DNA from: Aliidiomarina halalkaliphila
GTDB taxonomy: Bacteria; Pseudomonadota; Gammaproteobacteria; Enterobacterales; Alteromonadaceae
Assembly (NCBI RefSeq): GCF_007096385.1
Contig: NZ_VJWL01000002.1
Location: forward strand, 124,001 to 188,000
Length of the DNA: 64,000 nucleotides
Reading direction: 5' to 3'
Position numbers and translations under genes: made by a program
Notes under the pieces: model-generated
Database searches by the model: none
What the model saw: only the letters and a program-made list of their open reading frames with translations
Told to the model about the DNA's origin: nothing
Shown here: positions 29,289 through 38,421 of the stretch, piece by piece
Numbering within the stretch: the first letter of the stretch is position 1
How the letters are laid out: every line of letters begins with the position of its first letter

Positions 29289-32081
29289 ATGCCAAGCATT
29301 CCAGATCAGCCTTTCATTCTTGTGGATGGTTCTTCTTACTTATTTCGAGCTTACTATGCGCCGCCCCATTTAACCAATTCTGCCGGTGAACCAACGGGGG
29401 CGATCTATGGCGTGGTGAATATGCTTCGCAGTCTTCTTAAGCAATACAACCCTACCCACATGGCGGTGGTATTTGACGCCAAGGGCGATACGTTCCGAAA
29501 CGACTTATATGAGGCCTACAAGGCCAATCGTCCACCCATGCCTGATGATTTGCGTAGCCAAATCGAGCCGCTTCATCAAATTATTCGTGCGATGGGCTTA
29601 CCCCTGATTTCAGTGGAAGGTGTCGAGGCCGACGATGTGATTGGTACTTTGGCCATGCAGGCATCTAGGGAAGGACGCACTACGTTAATTAGCACGGGCG
29701 ATAAAGATATGGCCCAGCTCGTTGATGAGCATGTCATTTTGATTAACACCATGACCAATACCATTCTCGATGAGGCCGGTGTATTGGAAAAGTATGGTGT
29801 GCGACCGGATCAGATTATTGATTACCTGGCCCTGATGGGGGATAGCTCCGATAATATTCCGGGCTTACCGGGCGTTGGAGAGAAAACGGCGTTAGCCATG
29901 CTGCAGGGCATGGAGAGCATCGACGCGATGTTAGAAAACCCAGATAAGATTAGTGCACTGAGTTTCCGTGGTGCCAAAACGATGCCCGCGAAAGTGGCAG
30001 AGAACAAAGAGATTCTCTTACTCTCAAAAGAACTCGCCACCATTAAGCTCGATGTGGCTTTGGAATTTACCCCCGATCAGCTCACCTTGAGTGAGCCCGA
30101 CGATCAGCGCCTGGCGGAACTCTATAAAACCTGTGAATTCCGCCGTTGGTTGAGTGAGCTTCTCGAAAAGGGTGAGAAGGCACCCGAGCATGGGGGTGAC
30201 GTATCTGAGGAAGGCAACGAAGGCGCTTCTGGCAGTCTTGATTTTGGTTCGGTTAGCCATGGGGATTATGTCACCATCACCGACAAAGAGACCCTGAAGG
30301 CATGGATCAAGAAGCTGGAAGACGCTGAGTATTACGCCTTTGATACGGAAACCACCAGCTTGGATTATATGCAGGCGGATCTCGTGGGCATTTCCTTTGC
30401 TGTGGCGCCTGGGCAGGCGGCCTATATCCCGCTCACTCATCACGATCTGGATGGTCCGAAGCAATTGGATCGGGCGTGGGTACTGGAGCAGTTAACGCCT
30501 CTGTTTACCGATGACACACCCAAGAAAATTGGCCAGAACTTAAAATATGACCTGCATGTGTTGCGCAACCAAGGCATTCGCTTGCGTGGCATTTTTAACG
30601 ACACCATGTTGAATTCCTACGTGTTAAATAGCACTAGCTCGCGCCACGATATGGATACCTTGTCGTTGCAGTATCTTGGCCACAAGCCAATCTCATTTGC
30701 AGAAGTTGCCGGAAAAGGGGCAAAGCAAAAACGTTTCGACGAAGTATCTATCGCTGAAGCTTCTCGCTATGCGGCAGAAGATGCCGATGTGACGTTGCAG
30801 CTCCATGAGATCTTATGGCCGAAGGTACTCAAGGAAGGCAAATTACCGGAAGTGCTGCGAGAATTAGAGATTCCGATCTTGCCTATTTTGGCAATGATGG
30901 AGCGGCGCGGGGTATTGATCGACTCCAAATTGCTAGGTGAACAAAGTAAAGAAATCACCAAGGAACTCGCAGAGATTGAAAAGAAAGCTTACGAGATTGC
31001 TGGGCAGCCGTTTAATTTGAACTCCACAAAACAACTGCAAACAATTTTGTATGAAGATTTGGGGTTGCCGGTGAAGAAGAAGACGCCGAAAGGCGCCCCG
31101 TCTACCGCCGAAGAAGTGTTGCAGGAGTTGGCACTGGATTACCCATTACCGGAATTGATTTTGCGTCATCGTGGATTGGCCAAGCTCAAATCGACGTACA
31201 CCGATAAACTGCCGCGCATGGTGAATGCCGACACAGGACGAATTCATACGTCTTATCATCAAGCGGTTACCGCCACGGGTCGCTTATCGTCGACGGATCC
31301 GAACTTACAGAATATTCCCATTCGCAATGAAGCCGGACGTCGGGTGCGTAAAGCCTTTATCGCGCCACCGGGCTATAAAATTGTGGCTATCGATTATAGC
31401 CAAATTGAACTGCGTATCATGGCCCATTTGTCCCAATCAAAAGGCCTGCTGGAAGCTTTTGCGCGAGGTCGTGACATTCACAAGGCCACCGCTGCAGAAG
31501 TGTTCGGTGTACCCCTGGAGCAGGTGTCAGGTGAGCAGCGTCGTAGCGCCAAAGCGGTGAATTTCGGCCTCATCTATGGCATGTCGGCTTTTGGATTGGC
31601 GCGACAACTTAATATTGGCCAAAAAGATGCCCAGCATTATATGAACGTGTATTTTGAGCGCTTCCCAGGCGTGCAAGATTATATGGATCGCACGCGCAAG
31701 CAGGCCGCAGAAGCGGGATATGTAGAAACTATCTTTGGTCGACGCCTATATTTGCCGGAGATTAATGCGCGCAATGTTCCTCGTCGCAAAGCGGCAGAAC
31801 GTGCGGCGATTAATGCGCCAATGCAAGGCTCCGCCGCAGATATTATTAAAAAGGCCATGCTTGATGTGGCCGACTGGTTAAAAGCCCCAGGCAACATAAA
31901 AGAAGACGGGGACGTGTATATGACCATGCAAGTACATGATGAATTGGTCTTTGAAATTCGTGAAGATCGCGTGGATCATTACGTGAAAGCCCTAGTCGAG
32001 GTGATGGAGCAAGCAGTGACCATCGATGTGCCGTTGATCGCGGAAGCAGGGGTTGGTGACAACTGGGATGAAGCCCACTGA
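29289..32081 (+). CDS. polA: DNA polymerase I
   Basis: Repair and Okazaki-fragment-processing polymerase. About 930 residues carry all three classic domains: 5'-3' nuclease (1-290; ILVDGSSYLFRAY, EADDVIGT, LMGDSSDNIPG), 3'-5' proofreading exonuclease (about 340-520) with active-site Asp and Glu intact in FDTETTSLDY, and the polymerase domain (520-930) with VAIDYSQIELRI and QVHDELVFE. I prefer ATG 29289 over 29283 because the CAGGG ribosome site is 7 bases before it. Downstream lies a hairpin-rich stretch, then the converging rlmA. Confidence 0.97.
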   Translation: MPSIPDQPFILVDGSSYLFRAYYAPPHLTNSAGEPTGAIYGVVNMLRSLLKQYNPTHMAVVFDAKGDTFRNDLYEAYKANRPPMPDDLRSQIEPLHQIIRAMGLPLISVEGVEADDVIGTLAMQASREGRTTLISTGDKDMAQLVDEHVILINTMTNTILDEAGVLEKYGVRPDQIIDYLALMGDSSDNIPGLPGVGEKTALAMLQGMESIDAMLENPDKISALSFRGAKTMPAKVAENKEILLLSKELATIKLDVALEFTPDQLTLSEPDDQRLAELYKTCEFRRWLSELLEKGEKAPEHGGDVSEEGNEGASGSLDFGSVSHGDYVTITDKETLKAWIKKLEDAEYYAFDTETTSLDYMQADLVGISFAVAPGQAAYIPLTHHDLDGPKQLDRAWVLEQLTPLFTDDTPKKIGQNLKYDLHVLRNQGIRLRGIFNDTMLNSYVLNSTSSRHDMDTLSLQYLGHKPISFAEVAGKGAKQKRFDEVSIAEASRYAAEDADVTLQLHEILWPKVLKEGKLPEVLRELEIPILPILAMMERRGVLIDSKLLGEQSKEITKELAEIEKKAYEIAGQPFNLNSTKQLQTILYEDLGLPVKKKTPKGAPSTAEEVLQELALDYPLPELILRHRGLAKLKSTYTDKLPRMVNADTGRIHTSYHQAVTATGRLSSTDPNLQNIPIRNEAGRRVRKAFIAPPGYKIVAIDYSQIELRIMAHLSQSKGLLEAFARGRDIHKATAAEVFGVPLEQVSGEQRRSAKAVNFGLIYGMSAFGLARQLNIGQKDAQHYMNVYFERFPGVQDYMDRTRKQAAEAGYVETIFGRRLYLPEINARNVPRRKAAERAAINAPMQGSAADIIKKAMLDVADWLKAPGNIKEDGDVYMTMQVHDELVFEIREDRVDHYVKALVEVMEQAVTIDVPLIAEAGVGDNWDEAH

Positions 32082-32084
32082 TTT

Positions 32085-32212
32085 TTGACGAAATTTTAAC
32101 CGAACTTTTTTGTAAAGGGGGACTCTGAGTTAGTGAGCGCGATGCGCTCTCTCCTAAAGATGTTTTCCCTGAACATCACTTTTTACCCCGGCCTTGTGCC
32201 GGGGTTTTTTAT
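32085..32212 (+). ncRNA. Possible small RNA with intrinsic terminator after polA
   Basis: Between polA and rlmA a -35-like TTGACG (32085-32090) precedes a sequence with three successive hairpins: GAGCGC-GAT-GCGCTC, GATGTT-N7-AACATC, and CCCCGGC-CTTGT-GCCGGGG followed by T6. The last is a textbook terminator. The gap after polA is where E. coli and Vibrio encode Spot 42 RNA (spf), but the conserved Spot 42 5' end is not visible. It could equally be just the polA terminator region. Confidence 0.4.
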
Positions 32213-32214
32213 GG

Positions 32215-33042
32215 CTACGGCTCAGCCGGCCTGAGCACGGATAGCTTCACGTCAATGGTCAACGCTAAGTCAGTGCGCTGCGCAATGGCGTCTCGACCCG
32301 CTTGCGGGGCGCGATGAATGTGCGGTGTCATGGCCAAAAGCTGGGCGATGGCTTCTGCATCGGGCAGAAAAATAGACTGACGAAACTTATCTTGCTCGCG
32401 CAAGACCCATCCTTCGGGGGCGGTCACGGGCGCATCGTCGCGTCGTACTTGGCTGTAGAGTATCTCTCGCAGTTCAATCAGGTGATCCGGGCCAGGTTCT
32501 ACTAAGAGCACATAGCCTTGCGGCGAGAGCACCCGCGCAAATTCCGAATACATGGGAAAACCAAACATACAGAGCAGAGCATCGATGCGACCACTCGCCA
32601 CCGGTAAGGCCGCATTACTCGCCACCACCCATTGGCTTGGCTTTGGCATCAGGCGCTGTTGTTTGGCGGCGGCTCGCACTGCCCATTTGGAAATATCCAC
32701 TCCGAGAAATTCGACGACCTGAGTGTGAGCGGCGAGTTGTCGGATGTAATAGCCCTCTCCACAGCCCGCATCGAGGAGGGTATGGGCACCTTGGGCATTA
32801 ATGATGTTGGCCACCGCTTGGGCAATGCCTTGATAAAACCCTTGTTCTAGAAAGGTTCGGCGGGCCTGCACCATGGCTTTGCTATCGCCTGGATCTTTTG
32901 AACGCTTGTGCTGAGCAGGAAGTAAGTTCAGATAGCCTTCTTTGGCGTAGTCAAAGGTATGACCTGCGGAACAATGCAAACTGCGTTGGTCGGTACTATG
33001 GATAAGCGGTTCGCCATCGAGGGGGCAACAGAGCGGAATCAT
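32215..33042 (-). CDS. rlmA: 23S rRNA (guanine-745-N1)-methyltransferase
   Basis: SAM-dependent enzyme methylating G745 of 23S rRNA. The start at 33042 gives 275 residues and matches the family; the longer frame to 33096 lacks support. After an N-terminal zinc-finger region come the family signature FDYAKEGYLNLLP and HKRSKDPGDS, then the SAM-binding LLDAGCGEGYY. In the zinc finger the second Cys of the usual CPxC is Asp (CPLD), although an extra Cys sits just before; the remaining Cys and His (HCSAGH) are kept. It converges on polA. Confidence 0.92.
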   Translation of the reverse strand: MIPLCCPLDGEPLIHSTDQRSLHCSAGHTFDYAKEGYLNLLPAQHKRSKDPGDSKAMVQARRTFLEQGFYQGIAQAVANIINAQGAHTLLDAGCGEGYYIRQLAAHTQVVEFLGVDISKWAVRAAAKQQRLMPKPSQWVVASNAALPVASGRIDALLCMFGFPMYSEFARVLSPQGYVLLVEPGPDHLIELREILYSQVRRDDAPVTAPEGWVLREQDKFRQSIFLPDAEAIAQLLAMTPHIHRAPQAGRDAIAQRTDLALTIDVKLSVLRPAEP

Positions 33043-33080
33043 CGTAACGTACTCCGGAGCAAGTGCAGGTGACGGCGACA

Positions 33081-33105
33081 AAAAAGCCCGGCACATAACC
33101 GGGCT
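33081..33105 (-). terminator. Terminator of the cytochrome c4 gene
   Basis: AGCCCGG pairs with CCGGGCT across a 7-base loop, followed on the minus strand by a run of T. It lies about 30 bases after the cytochrome stop codon. Confidence 0.85.
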
Positions 33106-33134
33106 TTCTCTGAGTTCAGGTCGTGCATCGAGGC

Positions 33135-33776
33135 TTAATACAAACCACGAATAAACTGCGACAATACTTCGATATCATGGTCGGTTAATTTCACCGCGAT
33201 ATCACGCATCATGCCGTTTGGATCATTGGCACGCTCGCCAGAGCGGAATGCTTTCAGTTGCGCAGCGGTGTATTCTGGGTGCTGACCGCTCAGCAGAGGG
33301 AAGGTTGCTAAGCTCATACCCAAACCGCTTGGACCATGACAGGCCGCACACGCGGTAATACCACGATCGACGTCACCCCCTAACCATAATAGACGGCCTT
33401 CTTCGATGGCACTTTCGGGGGTAGAACCCACTTCATGCTCTTGTGCTGCGTAGAATGCGGCGAGGTCGTAAATATCTTGCTCGCTTAAGTTGCTCACTTG
33501 ATCAGCCATGAGCATATTGTAGCGACCACGTTCACCTTGGGTTTCATTGCCAAGTTGATAGTCTTTTAACTGTTTTACTAAATACTTCATACCTTGGCCG
33601 GCAATATTTGGAAAATCACCAGTAGGGCTATTTCCAGTTTGGCCATGACATGCTGCACATACTGCTGCTTTTTCTTGACCCGCTTCTGCGTCACCAACCG
33701 GGCGGTTGCTGTCGGAAGCGAATGCTGCGCCACTGGCGAACAACACAAAACCACATAGAATCGCGAGTTTTTTCAT
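33135..33776 (-). CDS. Cytochrome c4 (dihaem)
   Basis: Periplasmic dihaem electron carrier that can deliver electrons to terminal oxidases. The 213-residue precursor has a Sec signal (about residues 1-20, ending GAAFA) and two homologous cytochrome c domains. The haem-binding motifs CAACH start at residues 40 and 143, with Met-containing segments after each (KYLVKQL...MLMADQ; MSLATFPLL...MMRDIA) to supply axial ligands. Location between polA/rlmA and engB is common in Pseudomonas and Alteromonadales. It diverges from engB over 187 bases. Confidence 0.93.
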   Translation of the reverse strand: MKKLAILCGFVLFASGAAFASDSNRPVGDAEAGQEKAAVCAACHGQTGNSPTGDFPNIAGQGMKYLVKQLKDYQLGNETQGERGRYNMLMADQVSNLSEQDIYDLAAFYAAQEHEVGSTPESAIEEGRLLWLGGDVDRGITACAACHGPSGLGMSLATFPLLSGQHPEYTAAQLKAFRSGERANDPNGMMRDIAVKLTDHDIEVLSQFIRGLY

Positions 33777-33963
33777 GATCTCTCTTCTCTAGTATTCGGT
33801 TGGGCTCTCTTGCCCGAAAAATATTTGTCGCTAACAATAGAATTCCAGTGGGTATTTTACACGATTCTCGCCGCGATGAAACGCCTGAATGCAGGATCTC
33901 TGGTTGGAGATTGCGGTGAGATCCGTCATAATATGCATCCTTTCTGAATGTTTGAGGCATATC

Positions 33964-34587
33964 GTGAGCAACGACACCCTAAGTTTCCAAAAAGCACACT
34001 TTACGATTAGTGCGCCGGATATCCGCCATTTGCCTGCTGATAGCGGTATGGAAGTTGCGTTTGCTGGCCGATCCAATGCCGGTAAATCCAGTGCGCTTAA
34101 CGTGCTTACGCGGCAAAATAGCTTGGCCCGTACCAGTAAAACGCCGGGCCGGACCCAGCAGATAAACGTGTTTGCCCTCGACGATGAGCGTCGTTTGATC
34201 GATTTGCCCGGCTATGGATTCGCCAAAGTGCCGTTAGAAATGAAACAAAAATGGCAATTGGCGCTGTCTGAATATTTACAAGAGCGTAAGTGTTTGCGCG
34301 GCCTTGTGGTGCTTATGGATATTCGGCATCCGATGAAAGATCTCGACCAAGAGCTGATTCATTGGGCCGTGGAGAGTAATTTGCCGGTGCTCGCGGTGCT
34401 TACCAAAGCCGATAAATTGAAAAGTGGCGCACGCAAAGCAACCTTATTAAAAATTAAAGAAGCGATCCCAGGCTTCGGTGGCGACGTATCTGTGATTACC
34501 TTTTCGTCATTGAATAAGAGCGGACTGCCAGAGCTCGAAAGCGTTCTTCAGCAGTGGTTCCAAACGCCTCACATGGAGAATCCATGA
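33964..34587 (+). CDS. engB: Ribosome biogenesis GTP-binding protein EngB (YihA/YsxC)
   Basis: Essential GTPase for late 50S subunit assembly. I choose GTG 33964 (207 residues, start [12 protein letters not shown]) because it aligns with E. coli YihA and has GAGG 6 bases upstream; the in-frame ATG at 33889 would add 25 non-homologous residues. G motifs: G1 [10 protein letters not shown]2 in [10 protein letters not shown]3 DLPGYG, G4 TKAD, G5 in SSLNKSG. Its last four bases overlap the start of the DMT permease gene. Confidence 0.95.
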   Translation: MSNDTLSFQKAHFTISAPDIRHLPADSGMEVAFAGRSNAGKSSALNVLTRQNSLARTSKTPGRTQQINVFALDDERRLIDLPGYGFAKVPLEMKQKWQLALSEYLQERKCLRGLVVLMDIRHPMKDLDQELIHWAVESNLPVLAVLTKADKLKSGARKATLLKIKEAIPGFGGDVSVITFSSLNKSGLPELESVLQQWFQTPHMENP

Positions 34588-35522
34588 TCCAAGCCCATCC
34601 ACTGAGTTCGTGGGCAAAACTGTTTTTGCTTGCACTCGTGTGGGGCAGCTCGTTTTGGCTCATTAAAACCGGATTACATACCTTCACACCTCCAGAAGTG
34701 GCCGCTCTGCGTTTAGCCGTTGCGGCGGCTGTGCTGGCGCCTTTTGCTATCGTTCGGATTCGCCGAGTCCGACGGCATCAGTGGCCGGTACTATTGTCCA
34801 TTGGGATGACCGGAAGTTTGTTACCGGCCTTCTTGTTTGCTTTAGCGCAAACTCAGATCGACAGCGGTGTGACCGGCGCCCTTAACGCACTTACCCCGTT
34901 ATTTACCTTGATTATCGGTGCCTTTATTTTTCGTCAAGTGGTCACCGGGCCTACGCTGGTGGGCCTGGTAGTGGGATTTGTTGGCACCTTACTGTTGGTA
35001 TTGATGAGCGCCAGCGGTGAATTTGTGGTGAACGGCTATGCCTTGTTCGTTGTATTAGCGACCATTTGTTACGGTGCCAATGTTAATCTGATTCGCAGCT
35101 TCCTGCCCGATCAAAGCCCCTTAACCATTACCGGTGTGTCTTTGTTAATGGTGTTACCGGTCGCCTGTTTGTATTTGCTCGGCCCGGCAGAGATCTTACC
35201 TAAATTACATGGAGTTCAAGCCTGGACGTCGTTTTCCGCGGTGATTGTATTGGGTGTTGTGGGTACTGCCATGGCGTTGATTTTGTTTAACCACCTGGTT
35301 CAGGTGGCGAATACTGTATTTGCCAGCTCAGTGACGTATCTGATTCCTGTGGTGGCCATGTCGCTTGGGGTGCTCGACGGTGAGATCATTGGTGTCTGGC
35401 AGTTTGCGGGAATGGGCCTCATTTTATTTGGTGTGTGGTTGGCCAATCGCAAGCCGTTGGCCACCGCCGACGTGACCCCAGTGGCCAGTGAGCCGGGTCA
35501 AAACCCGCTTAAAGACGAATAA
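34584..35522 (+). CDS. EamA/DMT-family transporter
   Basis: Inner-membrane drug/metabolite-type exporter with two EamA repeats and about ten transmembrane helices in 312 residues. The start at 34584 overlaps the engB stop as ATGA and has a GGAG site; the frame from 34554 is longer but less well supported. Typical motifs are [12 protein letters not shown] near the N-terminus, the Pro-containing [17 protein letters not shown] at the end of repeat 1, and [18 protein letters not shown] in repeat 2. Substrate cannot be assigned; amino acids or other metabolites are typical. Coupled to engB. Confidence 0.88.
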   Translation: MIQAHPLSSWAKLFLLALVWGSSFWLIKTGLHTFTPPEVAALRLAVAAAVLAPFAIVRIRRVRRHQWPVLLSIGMTGSLLPAFLFALAQTQIDSGVTGALNALTPLFTLIIGAFIFRQVVTGPTLVGLVVGFVGTLLLVLMSASGEFVVNGYALFVVLATICYGANVNLIRSFLPDQSPLTITGVSLLMVLPVACLYLLGPAEILPKLHGVQAWTSFSAVIVLGVVGTAMALILFNHLVQVANTVFASSVTYLIPVVAMSLGVLDGEIIGVWQFAGMGLILFGVWLANRKPLATADVTPVASEPGQNPLKDE

Positions 35523-35523
35523 A

Positions 35524-35559
35524 AAAGCCAGCGTAGGTTTTTTCCCTAAGCTGGCTTTA
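35524..35559. terminator. Terminator between DMT permease and DUF885 gene
   Basis: AGCCAGC and TAGG pair with CCTA and GCTGGCT around a T-rich loop. The minus strand has a strong T run after the stem, so it mainly ends the DUF885 transcript, with weaker activity for the permease. Confidence 0.75.
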
Positions 35560-35591
35560 CATTATTGGTGTGAGTGGTGCTCACTCAGCAA

Positions 35592-37373
35592 TTAGCGAAT
35601 TTCCTGCGCTTTGCGGTCGATGTAAGCACGCACCTGCTGCTCTAACGTGGCCAAAGGCACACTCCCATTGCGTAACACTTGGTCGTGGAATTCACGCACA
35701 TCAAAGTGACTGCCATGGGCGGCTTCTGCTTCTGCACGCAATTCTTGAATCGTGAGCAAACCCAGCTTGTACGATAGGGCCTGACCTGGCCAGCTGATAT
35801 AGCGGTCGATTTCAGTATTTACGTTATGCAGGGAAAGCGCCGTATTGCTGCCGAGGAATTCCACAGCTTCATCACGACTCCAACCCATCGCATGCATGCC
35901 CGTATCCACCACTAAACGTGCTGCTCGCCACATGGCGTAGGTTAAACGGCCAAAATTGCTGTATGGGTCTTGGTAAAAACCAGCTTCTAAACCTAAGTAC
36001 TCAGCATACAAGCCCCAGCCTTCACCGAACGCAGAAATGTAAGTGGACTGGCGATACGCCGGCACGTTTTCCATTTCCATGGCGAGGGCAATTTGGAAGT
36101 GATGACCAGGCACACCTTCATGCAGAGTTAACGCCTCAAGCTCGTACAATGGGCGTGTTTCAACCGCATAGGTATTCACCCAATAGTAACCGGGCGTGTC
36201 ATCGCCGCGCGGGCTAACGTAGCGCCCTTGGGTGTAGTTGGGAGCAATCTCAGCAGGCACTGGTGCCACACCATAAGGCGTGCGTGGCATGTGATAGAAC
36301 AAGCTCGGCAGTGCTGCATCGGCTTGTTTGGCAATCCATGCCGCTTCTTTGAGGAGCTGCTCGGGTGAGTCGGTGTAAAACTGAGGGTCGGTACGGAGAA
36401 AATGGATAAATTCAGCGAAACTGCCTTCAAACCCGACTTCTTCAATGATGGTTTCCATTTCCGCACGGATAATAGCCACTTGCTCTAAACCAATTTGATG
36501 AATCTCTTCCGGGGTGAGATCCAAGGTGGTGTAGTGCTTCACGCGGTTGGCGTAAAAAGCTTCACCGTTTGGTAATTGATGTGCGGCGATCTCGGTGCGT
36601 GCGTTAGGGATGTATTCATCGTTTAGGAAATCGTAGAAATCCATAAATGCGGAATTCACGACCGTTGCGATCACGGTTTGCAATTCAACTTCAAGCGCTG
36701 CAAATTCTTCTTCGCTCAGATGGCGACTTGCTTGGGCCATCGGACGATAGAACACGCTCTCTGTTGGGTCCATAGTCACATAGGCTTGAATGCCATCTGC
36801 AAAGCGCGTGAGTACCACTTGCGGTTGCATCATGCCGCTCGCCATACCTTGACGCATATACGCCGTTTGTTGGCCAAGCCACGTAGGTATGTCGCGCAAA
36901 AGGGCCAAATAAGCATCTGCATCCTCTGTCGACTGAATGCGCATCATGTCACCCAAACGCGCAATACTGTTATGAGGGCCGGTTTCATTGGTTAACGGCA
37001 TGAGATGCATATTGAACTCATAGCGAGAGATCTGATTACGCAGAGCATACAGAATCATATCTCGGTTAATTTGATTCTCTTCGCTCAGGCGTTCCGGATC
37101 GATGGCGGTAATAGACTGGTAGAAAGCCACGCGTTGTTCATGGGCGGCGGCCAGTGCATCCGGCCTAATATCGGCTAAGCGTGCATCGGCACCCGCCGAG
37201 CGAGCATCAGGGGCGAGCAAACCACTCTGACGCTGATTGAATTGCCAGGCTTCATCGGCAATTTCTGTAAACTTTTGGTCGGCGGAGATGCTTGAACGTG
37301 GTGATTCCGGCGCTGAAGTGGTCTGACAAGCCGAAAGAAGCATCGCTGCGCCAAGTAACATTAGTAAGCGCAT
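35592..37373 (-). CDS. DUF885-family lipoprotein (putative metallopeptidase)
   Basis: Predicted secreted, lipid-anchored hydrolase of about 593 residues. From the start at 37373 a signal sequence ends in the lipobox LLSAC (Cys about residue 16). The DUF885 family resembles M32-like metallocarboxypeptidases; the segment LTLHEGVPGHHFQ has the HExxxxH-type metal-binding residues and a downstream GEGWGLYAEYLG could add the third ligand. Such proteins often occur in multiple copies in protein-consuming marine bacteria. Transcribed alone towards the terminator at 35524. Substrate not known. Confidence 0.8.
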   Translation of the reverse strand: MRLLMLLGAAMLLSACQTTSAPESPRSSISADQKFTEIADEAWQFNQRQSGLLAPDARSAGADARLADIRPDALAAAHEQRVAFYQSITAIDPERLSEENQINRDMILYALRNQISRYEFNMHLMPLTNETGPHNSIARLGDMMRIQSTEDADAYLALLRDIPTWLGQQTAYMRQGMASGMMQPQVVLTRFADGIQAYVTMDPTESVFYRPMAQASRHLSEEEFAALEVELQTVIATVVNSAFMDFYDFLNDEYIPNARTEIAAHQLPNGEAFYANRVKHYTTLDLTPEEIHQIGLEQVAIIRAEMETIIEEVGFEGSFAEFIHFLRTDPQFYTDSPEQLLKEAAWIAKQADAALPSLFYHMPRTPYGVAPVPAEIAPNYTQGRYVSPRGDDTPGYYWVNTYAVETRPLYELEALTLHEGVPGHHFQIALAMEMENVPAYRQSTYISAFGEGWGLYAEYLGLEAGFYQDPYSNFGRLTYAMWRAARLVVDTGMHAMGWSRDEAVEFLGSNTALSLHNVNTEIDRYISWPGQALSYKLGLLTIQELRAEAEAAHGSHFDVREFHDQVLRNGSVPLATLEQQVRAYIDRKAQEIR

Positions 37374-38047
37374 GTTATATACCTCACATTTACGAAAAGA
37401 CCACTCATTCTGCATTGAGAATCAACAGATTACTAGTCTGATAGGGATGATCCTTGGGTTGACAAAATATAACATAAGTTATGAATTTTGTTGCGTTTTA
37501 AGTCATTTTGTAATAAAAACTCATTTTATAGATCAATAAAGTTGTTGCGAATCTCGCTGAATCACGTAATCTTAGGCCCGTATTACGAACACTTTCCGCA
37601 GCACATTGCTTATTAGCAAAGGGCTGTGAAAGGGGGAACGCAAGTTGCGAGGGGGAATTTTCTGTGTTAATTAAATGTTTCACAGAAAAGTCGTAAACTT
37701 GTTACATTTGGGAGAGGGCTTACGCGCTAGCCTATATACCGCGCGAACGTACTGAATCTAGCCCACAGTGAAGTAGAACAGAAGAATAAAAGTGTGGCGG
37801 TTCAACGCAAACATTATAATGAAAGCGGGTAAAAAAACCGCTGAGTAAATATGTAGTAACAAGTTTGTCCATCGTGAATAAGGAGCTTCATAAGAAGCTG
37901 ATAAAAAGAGATGGCAATTTGCATGGAAGAAAAACTACAAAACTAAGGACATTAGCGACAATCGTTCTCGAGATCACCCTGGGGGGTGCACGGGTTCACA
38001 TCAAGGCGGTGGCTTTCATCGCCTTTTTTATTGCCTGCAATTCCAGT
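37374..38047. other. Long AT-rich intergenic region upstream of the DUF885 gene
   Basis: About 670 bases in which I see no gene with family support. It contains a perfect 9-bp inverted repeat TTTTCTGTG / CACAGAAAA (37658-37666 and 37681-37689), a TATATA box followed by a GC-rich discriminator (37733-37744), a stem GCGG...CCGC (about 37824-37842), a hairpin AGCTTC-ATAA-GAAGCT (about 37884-37899) and a terminator-like AAGGCG...CGCCTTTTTT (38003-38029). The DUF885 promoter should lie at its left end; an undetected small RNA ending at 38029 is possible. Confidence 0.45.
38003..38029 (+). terminator. Terminator-like hairpin in the intergenic region
   Basis: AAGGCG pairs with CGCCTT around an 11-base loop, followed by a T run on the plus strand. 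No annotated plus-strand gene precedes it within 2.4 kb, which is why a short transcript upstream is worth considering. Confidence 0.5.
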
Positions 38048-38072
38048 AACCAACGCATCGCGTTGGTTTTTT
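38048..38072 (+). repeat. Palindromic module with T run
   Basis: AACCAACGCATCGCGTTGGTT followed by T residues. It is a variant of the CCAACGC...GCGTTGG module found at 7261, 14383, 38149 and 38317, here in a form that could act as an intrinsic terminator. Confidence 0.6.
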
Positions 38073-38082
38073 TGCTTTTGGA

Positions 38083-38170
38083 GCGTCCCTCACGGGGCCA
38101 ACTCTGCCTCTGGGCCTTTAGCCGGTTCGGGCCGTTCCCAGCCTCGGACCAGCGCAGTGCGTTGGATACA
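38083..38170. repeat. Composite repeat, partial copy B (right half)
   Basis: An 88-base sequence nearly identical to 38251-38338, offset by 168 bases. It starts in the right inverted arm (GCGTCCCTCACGGGG) and ends with the palindromic module (38149-38165, one mismatch in the stem). The left arm and central hairpin are missing. Confidence 0.8.
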
Positions 38171-38176
38171 ATGGTT

Positions 38177-38338
38177 CAGGGGGAGAATTGGCTTCGTGAG
38201 GGTGTCTGCCGCAGGGATGCGGCAGCCAAGCCTATAGGGATATATTTACGGCGTCCCTCACGGGGCCAATTCTGCCCCTGGGCCTTTAGCCGGTTCGGGC
38301 CGTTCCCAGCCTCGGGCCAACGCAGTGCGTTGGATACC
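38177..38338. repeat. Composite repeat, full copy C
   Basis: The left arm (38177-38202) pairs with the right arm (38255-38280) at 23 of 26 positions. Inside are the hairpin CTGCCGC-AGGGAT-GCGGCAG (38206-38225) and a spacer CCAAGCC...GGATATATTTACGGCG. It ends with CCAACGCAGTGCGTTGG (38317-38333). Same architecture as the copy at 7143-7277. Confidence 0.8.
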
Positions 38339-38421
38339 GGGTGTTGCTAGTTTTAATGTGTCGGGGCGCCGAATACGCTAGAATATACGAAGATTACGTA
38401 TTCTCGTGGAAAAGGTTGAAT

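Noticed and set aside
32118-32212. Direct identification as Spot 42 RNA
   Set aside because: Only position and a loose GATGTT segment agree; the conserved 5' end is not visible, so it is reported only as a candidate RNA.
37658-37689. FNR- or CRP-type binding site
   Set aside because: The palindrome TTTTCTGTG/CACAGAAAA has a 14-base spacer, which does not match either consensus.
37865-38350. 161-codon plus-strand open frame
   Set aside because: Its second half is made of the dispersed repeats and translated palindromes, and the first half has no family resemblance or ribosome site; most likely non-coding.
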